A DNA stretch of 37,467 bases, taken from Actinomycetaceae bacterium. Lineage in GTDB: Bacteria; Actinomycetota; Actinomycetes; Actinomycetales; Actinomycetaceae. Below, one piece after another: positions 17,967 to 27,663 of this stretch. The first letter of the stretch is position 1; the number at the start of each line of letters is the position of its first letter. Location of the stretch: assembly GCA_030540715.1 (NCBI GenBank), contig JAUNVQ010000026.1, forward strand, positions 1 through 37,467, written 5' to 3'. The position numbers and the translations under genes are program-made. The notes under the pieces are model-generated. The model was given only the letters and a program-made list of their open reading frames with translations. It searched no databases and was not told where the DNA came from.

Positions 17967-18620
17967 TCAGATTAATTTTAGCTTGAGTCCGACAGAGTTT
18001 AGCAAAGAGCGCAAAATCTCAATAGTTTGTTGGTTAACAGATTCCGAATGTAATCTATCAATAGCAATTATATCGCATAGCAGTGACTCGGAAAACAGTA
18101 TGCCCGTCGAGAGTAAATTAAAAAATAAGTCTCCGGGTTTACCAGAAGCTCCAATGTAAAAGTGGTTACTTGTTAATGTGAGGGTATGTGTTGAACGAAT
18201 ATACCCGTGCCAATAATTCCCATCGACTAGTTGAAGTAATGCCTTTCTGGGATCTTTAAGATTTCTTGCTTGTTTAAAGCTGGGATGACGATTCGTAATT
18301 ACTTTAAGTTCACTTTCACCGTACGATGGAAATATCGCAGCGGAATAGTGAATGTTTGAAACTGTAAATTCTCTGTCCGATAACCAGTCATTCAGTACTT
18401 TGTACGTTGAAGACAACAACTTACCTGGAACTCGAAGATTACCGTTAAAATAATTGATAAAAGACAAAGTTGCGGCAAGAGCCTCCCGATGGGGATTAAA
18501 AGTTGGAGTAGCTGGTAGGTTGTAGTGAACTTGCTTCCATAACGGAGGCGAATCTAGCGGTTCTTCATGGCAGACTAAAGCAACAGTATTAAAAGGAGTG
18601 GTTTGCCATTCAATTTTCAT
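17967..18620 (-). CDS. hypothetical protein coupled to tandem GT2 gene
   Basis: This 217-residue protein has no signal peptide or membrane helix and no motif I can assign. It begins MKIEWQTTPFNTVALVCHEE and contains a SNHFYIGASGKPGDLFFNLLSTGILFSESLL stretch. Its ATG overlaps the TGA of the upstream glycosyltransferase (ATGA), which argues that both are made together and may act in one complex. Codon use and A+T content are like its neighbours. It could be an accessory or sugar-modifying protein, but the sequence gives no catalytic clue. Confidence 0.7.
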   Translation of the reverse strand: MKIEWQTTPFNTVALVCHEEPLDSPPLWKQVHYNLPATPTFNPHREALAATLSFINYFNGNLRVPGKLLSSTYKVLNDWLSDREFTVSNIHYSAAIFPSYGESELKVITNRHPSFKQARNLKDPRKALLQLVDGNYWHGYIRSTHTLTLTSNHFYIGASGKPGDLFFNLLSTGILFSESLLCDIIAIDRLHSESVNQQTIEILRSLLNSVGLKLKLI

Positions 18621-20701
18621 AACGCCTCTCCTCTTCGGACAATGTCGAATATGAACGCTCCCTCTGGAAGCACGTTATCATTAAAATCACTCATAGGTGC
18701 AAAAGAAAGTGCAACGTTAATATTGTGTTTTGGATTTTGCACTTTGTACACGAAATTTGCATCGGATTCAGCACTGGGGTAGAGCACGCCTTTTTTGGTG
18801 ACATCAACTAGTTTTTCACAAAGGTCCGATCTATTAATGAAAAGCCAAGCTGGTGCATCCTGTGGAACTGACAGGGTATTCAGTTTTAAATGTTCAGTTT
18901 TCAACAAAAATTCCCACTGAAAACCATTGTCACGTAACCATCTGAGATCCTCAAGTTCAACAGTAGGAAGAACACCAACAGAGTATACGAACTTCCCCTG
19001 TCTATCGTAAATAACTGTCAGCTCATAATCAGAATATGAACGTGTAAAGGTTTGATTAGCATCTTCTTCGTCGGTGTAGATTCGTAGCGGTCTAAGCGGT
19101 TGTAGATGATCTGGAAGATAACAAATAGCTTTCTCGACTTCACTTCTTTCAACAGTAGGGAGATTCTGCGTTTCAGAAGATTGCTCTAAAATGCTCTTTT
19201 TTTGTTCTGCACTCACATTGAATAGAAAAAAGTTCAGTGTCCTCTGTACATTATTTTCCATCTCTGTAGAGTTAGTTTCTAAAAGCGAAGACTGGTGCAA
19301 ACGTCTCAGCGTAAGGATAGTGTTAGTGGATTTAAAACAAGTTGAGTTCCGAAGCATCCGCAAAGCAATATTATTATCTTCAGCTGACGAGAATACTTCA
19401 TCGTACCGGAAAACTTCAAGTATTTTCCGACGAATTAAACATGGGGTATGCGCTGGAAAGCTTTCATTCCTAAACGCAAGTTTTAGATCTGGTTGCGCAG
19501 TCCAAGGGGGAACAGTTTCACCAGTCTGATTGTCAAAGTTAAGAACGTACCCAGTGACACCAACGATTCCTGGCTCGAAAGCTCTCAGGCTTTCTTCTAG
19601 ACTGGTTGGAAGCATGATGTCATCATCGTCCATAACAGCTATAAATTCACCTTTGCAATGCTCAAAGGCTTGATTCCTTGCGGCAGAAATACCTTTTCCA
19701 AGTGCCTTGACATATATAAATCGATCATCTCCATATTCTTTAAGTAGTTCTTCAGTGTCGGGATTATTCCCATCATCAACAACAATAACCTCGTAATACG
19801 GGAAGGTTTGCCATGAAATTGAATACAGACATTCCTTTAAATATTCTGGACGACCCGCGGTTCTGATCACGATAGAAACCAGAGGAGTAGCGCGAAATAC
19901 ATCATTGATAGAACGGATCAACGACCGGTCATACCTGTAAATAGAACGATTATGTTTAACGGCATCATTAAATTCTTCTTGGTCTTTTCTAACGATTGTC
20001 TCTTTTGGATGCCAGACATGATGTCCGTTTGGCCTACCTGGATGAGACCAGAGTAAAACTTGGCCTGACAATCGTAATCTTTTTGTCATATCGAGATCTT
20101 CGGCACCATAAATAATCATCCGATGGTCATAAAAGCCAATTTTTTCAGCTGCTGCACGCTCAGCGAGTAGCATTCCGTGTCCCCATCGAGGGCGGAGATG
20201 TGACAAAGATAGAATTGCTGCCCAATCCAATTGAGAAAAATCCTGTGTATCTAGAATACTTTCAGTAAGCTGTTCGGGAAGATCACCATGTTGGAACAAG
20301 AAAAAAGAGCCTGGGTTACGTTTGATTGTAGCCAAGGCCTCCGTAATCGAACCTGGCTCCCAAATCATATCAATATCTGAAGACAAAAAATATTGACTCT
20401 TCAGCTTCTCTAAAACAACATTCAAACAACGACTACGACTCCAAATATTAGCGTCCGTATACACATATTTGACCCGTTCTTCATTGCAAATCGAATGATT
20501 TACGTCTGCATTGTCAGAACCATAATCTGAAACAACAATTTCTGCTGAACAGCTTTGGACAGCATGTTTCAGGCTACGAATTGCCATTTCTAGACGCTCT
20601 GGCGGTCGATTGCGGACAGGAATTAGAACCGAGAGCTCAACCTTTTTAAATTTAAGGTGGTCTTGACTGAAATCATTTAGCCCATTATTCTTATTTTCCA
20701 T
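18617..20701 (-). CDS. tandem two-domain GT2 glycosyltransferase
   Basis: This 694-residue cytoplasmic protein has two GT-A domains. Domain 1 (about 22-260) has LSVLIPVRNRPPERLEMAI, a DID motif at 109-111 and GAEDLDMTKRLRLSG near 199-213, like the glycosyltransferase half of chondroitin-synthase-type enzymes. Domain 2 (about 273-480) is a classical GT2 domain with LVSIVIRTAGRPEYLKECL, VVDDGNNPDTEELL, GISAARNQAFEHCKGEFIAVMDDDD (acidic cluster 358-361) and SAEDNNIALRML. The last roughly 190 residues are unassigned. Two active sites in one chain suggest a polymerase that adds two sugars in alternation, building a disaccharide repeat. It leads a three-gene minus-strand operon and is flanked on its promoter side by a 626-base empty region. 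Confidence 0.88.
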   Translation of the reverse strand: MENKNNGLNDFSQDHLKFKKVELSVLIPVRNRPPERLEMAIRSLKHAVQSCSAEIVVSDYGSDNADVNHSICNEERVKYVYTDANIWSRSRCLNVVLEKLKSQYFLSSDIDMIWEPGSITEALATIKRNPGSFFLFQHGDLPEQLTESILDTQDFSQLDWAAILSLSHLRPRWGHGMLLAERAAAEKIGFYDHRMIIYGAEDLDMTKRLRLSGQVLLWSHPGRPNGHHVWHPKETIVRKDQEEFNDAVKHNRSIYRYDRSLIRSINDVFRATPLVSIVIRTAGRPEYLKECLYSISWQTFPYYEVIVVDDGNNPDTEELLKEYGDDRFIYVKALGKGISAARNQAFEHCKGEFIAVMDDDDIMLPTSLEESLRAFEPGIVGVTGYVLNFDNQTGETVPPWTAQPDLKLAFRNESFPAHTPCLIRRKILEVFRYDEVFSSAEDNNIALRMLRNSTCFKSTNTILTLRRLHQSSLLETNSTEMENNVQRTLNFFLFNVSAEQKKSILEQSSETQNLPTVERSEVEKAICYLPDHLQPLRPLRIYTDEEDANQTFTRSYSDYELTVIYDRQGKFVYSVGVLPTVELEDLRWLRDNGFQWEFLLKTEHLKLNTLSVPQDAPAWLFINRSDLCEKLVDVTKKGVLYPSAESDANFVYKVQNPKHNINVALSFAPMSDFNDNVLPEGAFIFDIVRRGEAL

Positions 20702-21327
20702 GTAAATTCCAAAAATTGAATTCTCGTCAACTAATGCGTTAGCAAATCAACATTATGTCGAATCTGTGTTGTATTAACTGACCAATATATAAGTAAATAT
20801 ACCACAAAGCAATGTTTAACAGGCTACTATTCTAGCTATATCTTCCAGAGAAGTGATACCAGTTTCAAGCGCTGGTGATCTTGGCATGCACCTACTCAAT
20901 CTAGATGATGTACAGCGTTACGCTTTGTAGAATCAGGTTTTTAAAAAAATAAAGCCCGATTTACCACTAATATTATTTATCATCTAAAAACTGAATAATT
21001 TGTAGTAGTCACAGACGAACAGGTCTTTTAATCGATCTCGTCGATAACTCGGATAATGTACGAACCCCTGTTCGCCAAGCCGGCAACATTGTCGGCAACA
21101 TTACTAAACTAACTGAATGTAGAGCAAGTATTCTGACAAAGTCGAGAAATGCACTGGTTTCTAAAACGGCTAGATAGCGTTATATTCTTGAGGAATATCT
21201 ATCAATTATCTTCTGTGTTCATTGACTAGTATGCTCAGATTGAATGCATACCAGTGGTAAGATAAACTTGTTACATTAATTTAAGCCTTGCTTCTGTTTG
21301 TTATCCTAACTTCGAAGGAGCGGACTA
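20702..21327. other. 626-base divergent intergenic region
   Basis: This A+T-rich spacer lies between the minus-strand GT operon and the plus-strand hydrolase pseudogene. No gene is seen. It contains an 8-base inverted repeat (CGAACAGG at 21016, CCTGTTCG at 21067, 43 bases apart) and a 12-base tandem duplication (CGGCAACATT core at 21081 and 21093). Both are short enough to be chance, though a bound regulator is possible. Confidence 0.45.
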
Positions 21328-22240
21328 TTGGAGAAGCCGGTACTCAGAATACGGAACGATTTGATCTGGCATAGCCAGCATCATAAGTCGATGGAAGAGT
21401 ACGTTTCTAAACCGAGGCGTTCTGGAGCACATGCAATCTTAGTCAATAATAATTATATAGATATTATGATAAGAGATCGCGGTTCCTTAACGACAGCGGT
21501 TGTTTTTCATGCTGCATTACCAGCGAAGATAAAAACCTACCCATTTTTCTCTGGAGAAAGATTCACAAAAGATACCAATATCAATTTAGTTGCAGTATCT
21601 GATCCCTCACTAAGTTTGGGCGATATTAATTTGGCTTGGTTTCTTGGTAACAGGCGTCAAGGCAAGCTCAGGCCGATACTTTCACCAATAATTCAACACG
21701 CTTTATCTTCACTCGAGACAAAACAGACAATATTGTTCGGGGTTTCGGGCGGAGGCTACGCAGCCGCCAATTTTGCTTGGGATTTTCCTGATTCTTTTGC
21801 ATTGCTGTTGAATCCTAGACTTGATATGAGACGTAACCCACCCGCTGCTATCAGCAAGTATCTATCTGTTTGTCACGATGCACACTCAGCAACGCCAATG
21901 AGACGAATTCGTAATGAATTTGTCGTTGAGCGTATTTCCGATTTAGCCTTACAAGGGCTAAATCACGATCTTCTCATCTACCAGAACATATCAGATACCA
22001 CATAATTACACACATCAAACGATGCCCTTCCTGGATACTCTAAAGGATAATCCTAGGGTATTTGTTCGATTCAACGATGATGGACCAGGACACCGCGCGA
22101 TTTCTCCTAGTGTTTTACGTGAAATGTTCACCGCTCTGAGCACAAGTCTGGATAGAAAACGTCAAATATCAGATGCCGGATTCGTTCAAGTTAGTAAGTA
22201 TTTCAGTAGCAAGGAGGAACCGGAAAATAAGATACTCTAA
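21328..22240 (+). pseudogene. alpha/beta-hydrolase-like protein, split by a frameshift
   Basis: Reading starts at TTG 21328, preceded by a strong GAAGGAG. It runs 225 codons to a TAA at 22003-22005, then continues in another frame (MPFLDTL... from 22022) to 22240. The first part has AVVFHAALPA, YPFFSG, SDPSLSLGD and a nucleophile elbow GVSGG (Ser140). The second part has GPGHRAISP, the probable catalytic-His segment. The intact paralogue at 33140 carries both parts in one frame (QNQNDGHHVVKHMTPFLE matching QNISDT / HNYTHQTMPFLD), placing a +1 shift near 21996-22001. The split separates Ser from His, so the product should be inactive unless the shift is programmed or a base-call error. Confidence 0.75.
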
Positions 22241-23758
22241 GAGAATGGCATTATCTTAAGATTTTTAATCGCCTAGTCAACAGCTCTGACAGTTTCTCTA
22301 ACGCACTTTGTCAATTCAAATACTTAAAATATGCCTTCAAGCTATCGAGAATATCTTGATGGATGAATGGTTTGTATTCCTGTCTTAGGTTGAAATTCGA
22401 AAGGATTAAGACATGGACACACGTACTAGTTCGTATATACATTTGTCCATTATATGGTCACAGTTTCAGGAATAACGCTATAAAGACGGTAACTGATTAT
22501 GATGCAGCGAGTTGTTTATGTAGGTCGTGAGCTTGGTGGCAACGAGCCAACATCGTAGTACTGGGCTAATAAATTCAGGTGTTGGAGTTGTGTGAGTTGT
22601 CGTGTGAAGCATTTAGGAGAGCTGATAGAAAAGTGGTCGCCAAGCTGCGATTAAAATAGTGTGTTTTAACAGTTACAGCATTGGTTGCTAACAAGCAATT
22701 CAAGAGGTGCCAATTGCATTTATTGAAAGAGGACGAGGTTCTTTTCCTATCAAGTGCTTCTGTCAATGGATGAAAGTTGCTCGGGCTTCTTAGGACTAGT
22801 GGAAGAAACTATATAGCACCCCAGCTGTTATCAGATTAGATGCCAAGAGTTACCCCCCTGTCGTGATAGATATATTCACTGCTGGGCGCGGTCGGCTTGG
22901 TGTTAGTGGCGCTATTGATGAGATGGTCTTTTGTGGCTATAAGACAACCACGAAACTAATTGGATAAATCATTAAAGAACGTGGAACTTATGATGATTTA
23001 AAGCCACGTTTATTAAACGCTTCTTCCTTGTAATTCGCAAAGCTTTCGCAATGTCAGTGAGCTTTTGAAAGTGACATTATCTATCTGAAGACAGCTCGAG
23101 ATCTTTATTAATTCGTTCCCGGCATTCATCGTGGACCATGTATGGTGTTAGGGTCGTCAATCAAGAACACGCACGCGAGCCTCATCACTGATGCGTTTGA
23201 GAATACATAGAACAGTGGAAAAATCAAAGGTAATATCCTTGACCGTGATAGGCGTGTCAATACATGTCACACGAGCTAGATACCTGGTATAAAAACAAGG
23301 GGTGCTGCCGTTAACGGGAAGAAAAAGCTACTCGGTACGCCAACGCGGTTGCTGAATCATTTTGCACTTCACTTAAACACGAGTTCTAGCCCCATCAGTC
23401 TACCCATAAGCTATTTTCCTCGCATAGCAAGTCGAAAAATGGATCACCTATTACAATACTTAAGATTTCATCCCAGTCTTGGATACCTATTCTAATAAGC
23501 TTCCATAAAAACAAGAAGAAAGCCGCCTAAAAACAAGACAAGACTTATAAACAATCCAACATACCAACATTCAAACGTAAAAAAGCCCAAAATACCGAAG
23601 AGTTATTCCGCAAATAACTGCGTATTAGCTCACATATAGGCTATCGGATGAAAGTCATGGAAGTCCCATGATAAATTACTTTCGGTACCTAGTGATATCT
23701 CGCAATTGGTGCTAGTAAACAGACCAAAAACGAGGATTGAATAGAAAGTGGCAGTAAA
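22241..23758. other. 1.5-kb region without intact genes
   Basis: Most of it (about 22400-23560) is the second dead copy of the IS3-type element. The flanks 22241-22400 and 23560-23758 show no gene. The latter serves as leader for the SGNH gene. Confidence 0.7.
22400..23560 (+). pseudogene. IS3-family element remnant, copy B
   Basis: The traces run in the order of an IS3 element on the plus strand. OrfA has MDTRTSS at 22414 and REL-x-NE...NKFR near 22510-22580. The start of OrfB has CQWMKVA, VVIDIFTAGRGRLGV, DEMVFCGYKTTTKLIG and IIKERGTYDDLKPR to 23010. The end of OrfB has ANAVAESFCTSLKHEF near 23340 and a SLGYL segment near 23490. Numerous stops and deletions intervene. DNA identity to copy A (15720-15960) is obvious by eye over the OrfB start. 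Copy B keeps more of the 3' half than copy A. Confidence 0.8.
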
Positions 23759-24613
23759 GTGTCCGAAACACGATATATACGGTTGAAAGAACGGAGCCCT
23801 GAATTAAACAGAGAAATAACCCCGCCACAACAATTTATAGAAAGAGCTGATGAGACTCTTGAAAGTGGCCCCTTTCTTATGAGAACAGACAATAATGGAT
23901 TTATTGTGACTGGAAATGATATGGACCATGAAAATAGCATCCCCATCGTTCTTACAGGGGATTCGTTTGTTGAATCGTCATTTTGCCATGAGGGGCAGCG
24001 TTTTATTGATCGAGCCGAACGGTTAATGCCTGGATATAAACTGTTGAACGGCGGCTATTCGGGGGCCACAACACTACAGTTATTCAATGTCATGTTGTGT
24101 AAAGTATATCCGCTATTTGGTGAAGGTGGAAATTTAGTATTTTTTGTCGGACAATCCGATGCGGATATTCTTAATCGCCAAGGTTCTTATTGGACAAACG
24201 AACGATTATGGTCACCTATAGTTCCAAATTGTCGCCCAGCATCTTCTAACGTTCCTAAGAGTGTGGAAGCTGTTGAAAAAATGGTCGAGATCGTTATTCA
24301 GACATCTAGGATTCTCGGGATTAATTTATTGATGGCAATAAGTCCCTTTCGAGACGCAGACTTCAAAGAGGACTTAGTATATCGTAACCTTTTCCGTCGA
24401 GACTTTGAGCTTTTTCAAAAGCGTATGCGTGATAGATACTCGATTCGAGAAACCATAGTTAGAAAATGCGATGAATATAAATGTAATTATGTTGATTTCC
24501 AGGAGTTGACTAACGGTGAACCTAGTTGGTTTTATGACGACTTGCACTTAAATAGGAAAGGGCATGAGAACTTTTCTAGACTTCTTGCAGGTGAACTACG
24601 GAAATTCTTTTAA
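23759..24613 (+). CDS. SGNH/GDSL-type hydrolase-like protein
   Basis: This 284-residue protein starts at GTG; an in-frame TGA 21 bases upstream leaves no better start. SGNH blocks are visible: block I VLTGDSFVES with Ser69, block II NGGYSGATT with the conserved Gly, and block V DDLHLN with Asp260-x-x-His263. Block III, normally G-x-N-D, reads VGQSD, so the oxyanion Asn is replaced. There is no signal peptide or membrane helix, unlike many AlgX/DltD-type acyltransferases, so action on cytoplasmic glycan precursors is more likely. In glycan loci such proteins add or remove O-acetyl groups. Here that is inference, and the missing Asn leaves activity uncertain. Confidence 0.75.
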   Translation: MSETRYIRLKERSPELNREITPPQQFIERADETLESGPFLMRTDNNGFIVTGNDMDHENSIPIVLTGDSFVESSFCHEGQRFIDRAERLMPGYKLLNGGYSGATTLQLFNVMLCKVYPLFGEGGNLVFFVGQSDADILNRQGSYWTNERLWSPIVPNCRPASSNVPKSVEAVEKMVEIVIQTSRILGINLLMAISPFRDADFKEDLVYRNLFRRDFELFQKRMRDRYSIRETIVRKCDEYKCNYVDFQELTNGEPSWFYDDLHLNRKGHENFSRLLAGELRKFF

Positions 24614-25398
24614 TATTCAGAGATTATCGGTAAGTCACCCAAGAAATACTAAGTTGGTACTTCAAAACTTATGGAGATGCATCAAGGATGTTATTAGGAG
24701 GCTTGCAGAGTTTCCATTAAACAAGCAAGAAACAAGAACTTTAATATATCAAGAGAGTCTGTTTGTAAATCTAGGTATTTTTCCCCGAAGAGTCTCAAAG
24801 CTCTCCTCATAATACAGTATTTGAGTACCACTCCATTATTTCGATACTTCGGTTCGAAGTGGTGACTGATGTCAATATCGATACAGGATCGGTTGTTAGG
24901 AAGTAAGGTGGTCACGCCTTTAGTGATTCGGTTCTCAAGAGGTTGGTTAACCTTGATATGCTTATCCAGCAAGTTTCGTTGCAGTTTTTGAATCAATGAA
25001 GCAGCAGCTTAGTATCTGCGTCAAAGATAAATTGAAGTGTAACAGGTTTGGATTAAAAACTCTTTGCTAAATTCTACCACGTACCGTACACTGCCTCAGT
25101 TGATGAGTAAGTTCAATAAGGTGGCCCTAGTTTCTCTGCGATGAAATCTTATATCGATTAGACGTCAGAACCACTACGACAATACGACAGAGAATAATCA
25201 GTCTAACTATGGGGAGAGAAATGATTAGTGAAAAACTGGCACGTACACGGTTCTTTACTCAATCTGCTTAAAGGTTTCAACTTTAGGGAGCTAGACCACG
25301 AAATTTTCGGTATTCTGAGGTATATATTCTTATTCGTGACAGACCTATGCAATAATGTAATTCGGAATCGCTAGGCTTTTGAGAGGACCAAAGGATTA
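24614..25398. other. 785-base region without a recognised gene
   Basis: Short open stretches exist on both strands (for example a minus-strand frame at 24694-24996) but none has an SD site, family motif or convincing composition. The plus strand around 24850-25020 reads protein-like in pieces (TDVNIDTGSVV, LKRLVNLDMLIQQVSLQFL), broken by stops. It may be another decayed gene or IS relic that I cannot name. Confidence 0.4.
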
Positions 25399-27663
25399 AT
25401 GAGTCTGAAGAAAATATCAATAATCGGCATAAATAGCAGAGCAATTTACCTTGCTTCTGCGATGACCAAAGCCGCATTCGACGTTGAACTAGTTGATATA
25501 GAACGCTTCAGCCAGAACACAGGAAATATAACTGGTTTGGCATTTTCAAGACCAGAGCTAAGGAATCTCATATCGTTTTTGTCGCGCAATAAAATAAATA
25601 TAACTCAAAAACCTACGGATTCCGATTGTTATATAGTTCCTATTCCAATGGTGCTTTCAGGTACGCAAGTGAATAAAATATCTTTAGCTGAAAAACTATC
25701 TCGTTCTATTATCCCCCTTATGGAAAAAGACAGTTTAATCGTTCTTGATGGTGTAAAAGGAAGTAGTGTCTTTGCTGCGCTCGCAGAACAATTAGAACGG
25801 CATGTGCCAGGACTTACGGAAGGATCACAATCTAGTCAACATGAAACCAAACTTCTGCAAGTGGTCGATGAAAACAAGTACCAAACATTTGATGAATTTC
25901 TTGAATTGCCTAGGGTGATAATTGGAAGTAGTAAACACGATACAAAACTTGTACACGAGATGTATCAGACATTTTGTACCGGAACCCTTGAAGTAACATC
26001 AATGCAGATAATGAAGGTTCTCACCGCCGTTGAACATGCACCTGCTCAACCAGAGCGAGATATTGCGCCAAGTATAGAAGATCTTGTAAGTGAAATTAAG
26101 AAAAAAGCGTCCGCATTTCGGGCTCCTTCAATTTTATTTGCGGCTAGTTTGCAGAATTCTGAAGTCGAAGGTGATTTTGAGAAGCTGCTCTACGAATTTG
26201 TAGTGCGCTCAGCTAACGAATGTAAGAAATGTGATATCAAAGTTTTAGTGCAAGACGACAGTCCAAGTAAAGAATCGTTTGCATCTATTGCTTCGGTTCA
26301 GATCTTTTCTACCGTAAAATCGCTTAAAAATGTAGATATCGTTGTAAATTGTGGTATCGGCGACTTAGATTTTGAGGACTGTCATTTGAATGAGAATGAA
26401 TTGGTAGTGATGAATGTTGGAAAAGAGCTCGAACTTGTTTTGAGTCAACAAGAGTTAATCCAACTCCAACAGAATATTTCTGAATCTGACGAAAATCAGA
26501 GCAATAGAATCTTAGTAATATGTAATGCCTATCCATCTGATGATGCTTTGTATCGTAATGGTTTTATTCATAGGAGAGTCAGAGGTTATATTGAAGACGG
26601 CTTAGCTGTAGACATTTTTTATCAACACGAGCCTGCAAGTGAACCGTATCGTTACGTGTATGATGGGGTCTCCGTTACCGTTGGAAATAGCACTGCGTTG
26701 TATCATTATCTTGGCTCTCATAAATATGATGCTTTTCTTGTGCATTTTCCAGAACCCACACGTGTCGAACCGTTAATACAACGCAGGATTAGAGAACCTA
26801 TCATCGTTTGGATTCACGGTTTTGAAGCGGAGGCTTGGTATCGACGCTGGTTTAATTTCATTGATTCTCCTGATGAATTAAGAAATATTTTGAAAAAAAA
26901 GGATCTATACTACACCAACCAGAATGAGTTTTTGAAAAGACTGACGACTACCACAGATTTAAACATATTTTTCGTTAATGTTTCGCATTGGTTCCAAACT
27001 TATATCGTTGAGCCAGATACGGGTGCAGTATTTCATGAAGACAATGCAGCTGTTATACCGAATCTCGTTGATGAATTTATATTTCCCTATCGCGCGAAAA
27101 ATCCTGAAAAAAGGAAGCGAATCTTATCAATTCGGCCTTTCGCATCAAGAAAATATGCTAATGATCTATCTATCAAAGCGATTCTTGAACTTGCAAAACG
27201 CCCATATTTTGAAGATTTAGAGTTTACAATTTGTGGTGAAGGAAGACTATTCGAAGATATAACAAATGAGATTGATGGTTTTTCGAATGTTGAAATAAGA
27301 CGTGAGTTTTTTACTCAAGAAGAAGTGTCATTGTTGCATGCTGAGCACGGTGTATTTTTGTGCCCTACTCGGTTCGATTCACAAGGAGTTTCCATGTGTG
27401 AGGCTATGAGCTCGGGGTTAGTTGCAATTTCTAGTAATACTGCTGCAATTCCAGAGTATGTTCATCATTTAGAAACCGGTCTTTTATCAGATCCCGAAAG
27501 TGCTGTAAGTATCGCAGATAATATTGAACGCTTATATTTTAATCCTGAACTGTTCCTAAAATTATCTAAGGCAGGATCGAGATGGATGCATGATCATTGC
27601 GGAAGATCTGCGACAATTGGTGAAGAAATCAATCTTATTAGGGAAAGAATAGGTCAAAGATGA
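25399..27663 (+). CDS. degenerate WecC-like dehydrogenase fused to GT4 glycosyltransferase
   Basis: This 754-residue protein has two halves. Residues 5-350 follow the order of WecC. A Rossmann-like start ISIIGINSRAIYLASAM comes first, then VPIPMVL where WecC has VPTPF, and LPRVIIGSSKHDTKLVHEMYQTFCTGT matching the IIGG...VYESFCAG segment. ILFAASLQNSEVEGDFEKLL then matches LLGLAFKPDIDDLRESP. The NAD glycine motif is lost, and the central catalytic helix and GGHC cysteine region are deleted, so it cannot be a dehydrogenase. Residues 370-754 form a GT4 enzyme: ILVICNAYPSDDALYRNGFIHRRV, WIHGFEAEAW, ILSIRPFASRKYANDL, FTICGEGRLF, and CPTRFDSQGVSMCEAMSSG with Asp in place of the first Glu of E-x7-E. 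AAAGGA precedes the ATG. Its stop overlaps the next start. I infer the dead half senses or holds a UDP-sugar. Confidence 0.8.
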   Translation: MSLKKISIIGINSRAIYLASAMTKAAFDVELVDIERFSQNTGNITGLAFSRPELRNLISFLSRNKINITQKPTDSDCYIVPIPMVLSGTQVNKISLAEKLSRSIIPLMEKDSLIVLDGVKGSSVFAALAEQLERHVPGLTEGSQSSQHETKLLQVVDENKYQTFDEFLELPRVIIGSSKHDTKLVHEMYQTFCTGTLEVTSMQIMKVLTAVEHAPAQPERDIAPSIEDLVSEIKKKASAFRAPSILFAASLQNSEVEGDFEKLLYEFVVRSANECKKCDIKVLVQDDSPSKESFASIASVQIFSTVKSLKNVDIVVNCGIGDLDFEDCHLNENELVVMNVGKELELVLSQQELIQLQQNISESDENQSNRILVICNAYPSDDALYRNGFIHRRVRGYIEDGLAVDIFYQHEPASEPYRYVYDGVSVTVGNSTALYHYLGSHKYDAFLVHFPEPTRVEPLIQRRIREPIIVWIHGFEAEAWYRRWFNFIDSPDELRNILKKKDLYYTNQNEFLKRLTTTTDLNIFFVNVSHWFQTYIVEPDTGAVFHEDNAAVIPNLVDEFIFPYRAKNPEKRKRILSIRPFASRKYANDLSIKAILELAKRPYFEDLEFTICGEGRLFEDITNEIDGFSNVEIRREFFTQEEVSLLHAEHGVFLCPTRFDSQGVSMCEAMSSGLVAISSNTAAIPEYVHHLETGLLSDPESAVSIADNIERLYFNPELFLKLSKAGSRWMHDHCGRSATIGEEINLIRERIGQR

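Noticed and set aside
24694-24996. Minus-strand frame of 100 codons in the gap before the fusion GT
   Set aside because: It has no SD, no motif and no supporting context.
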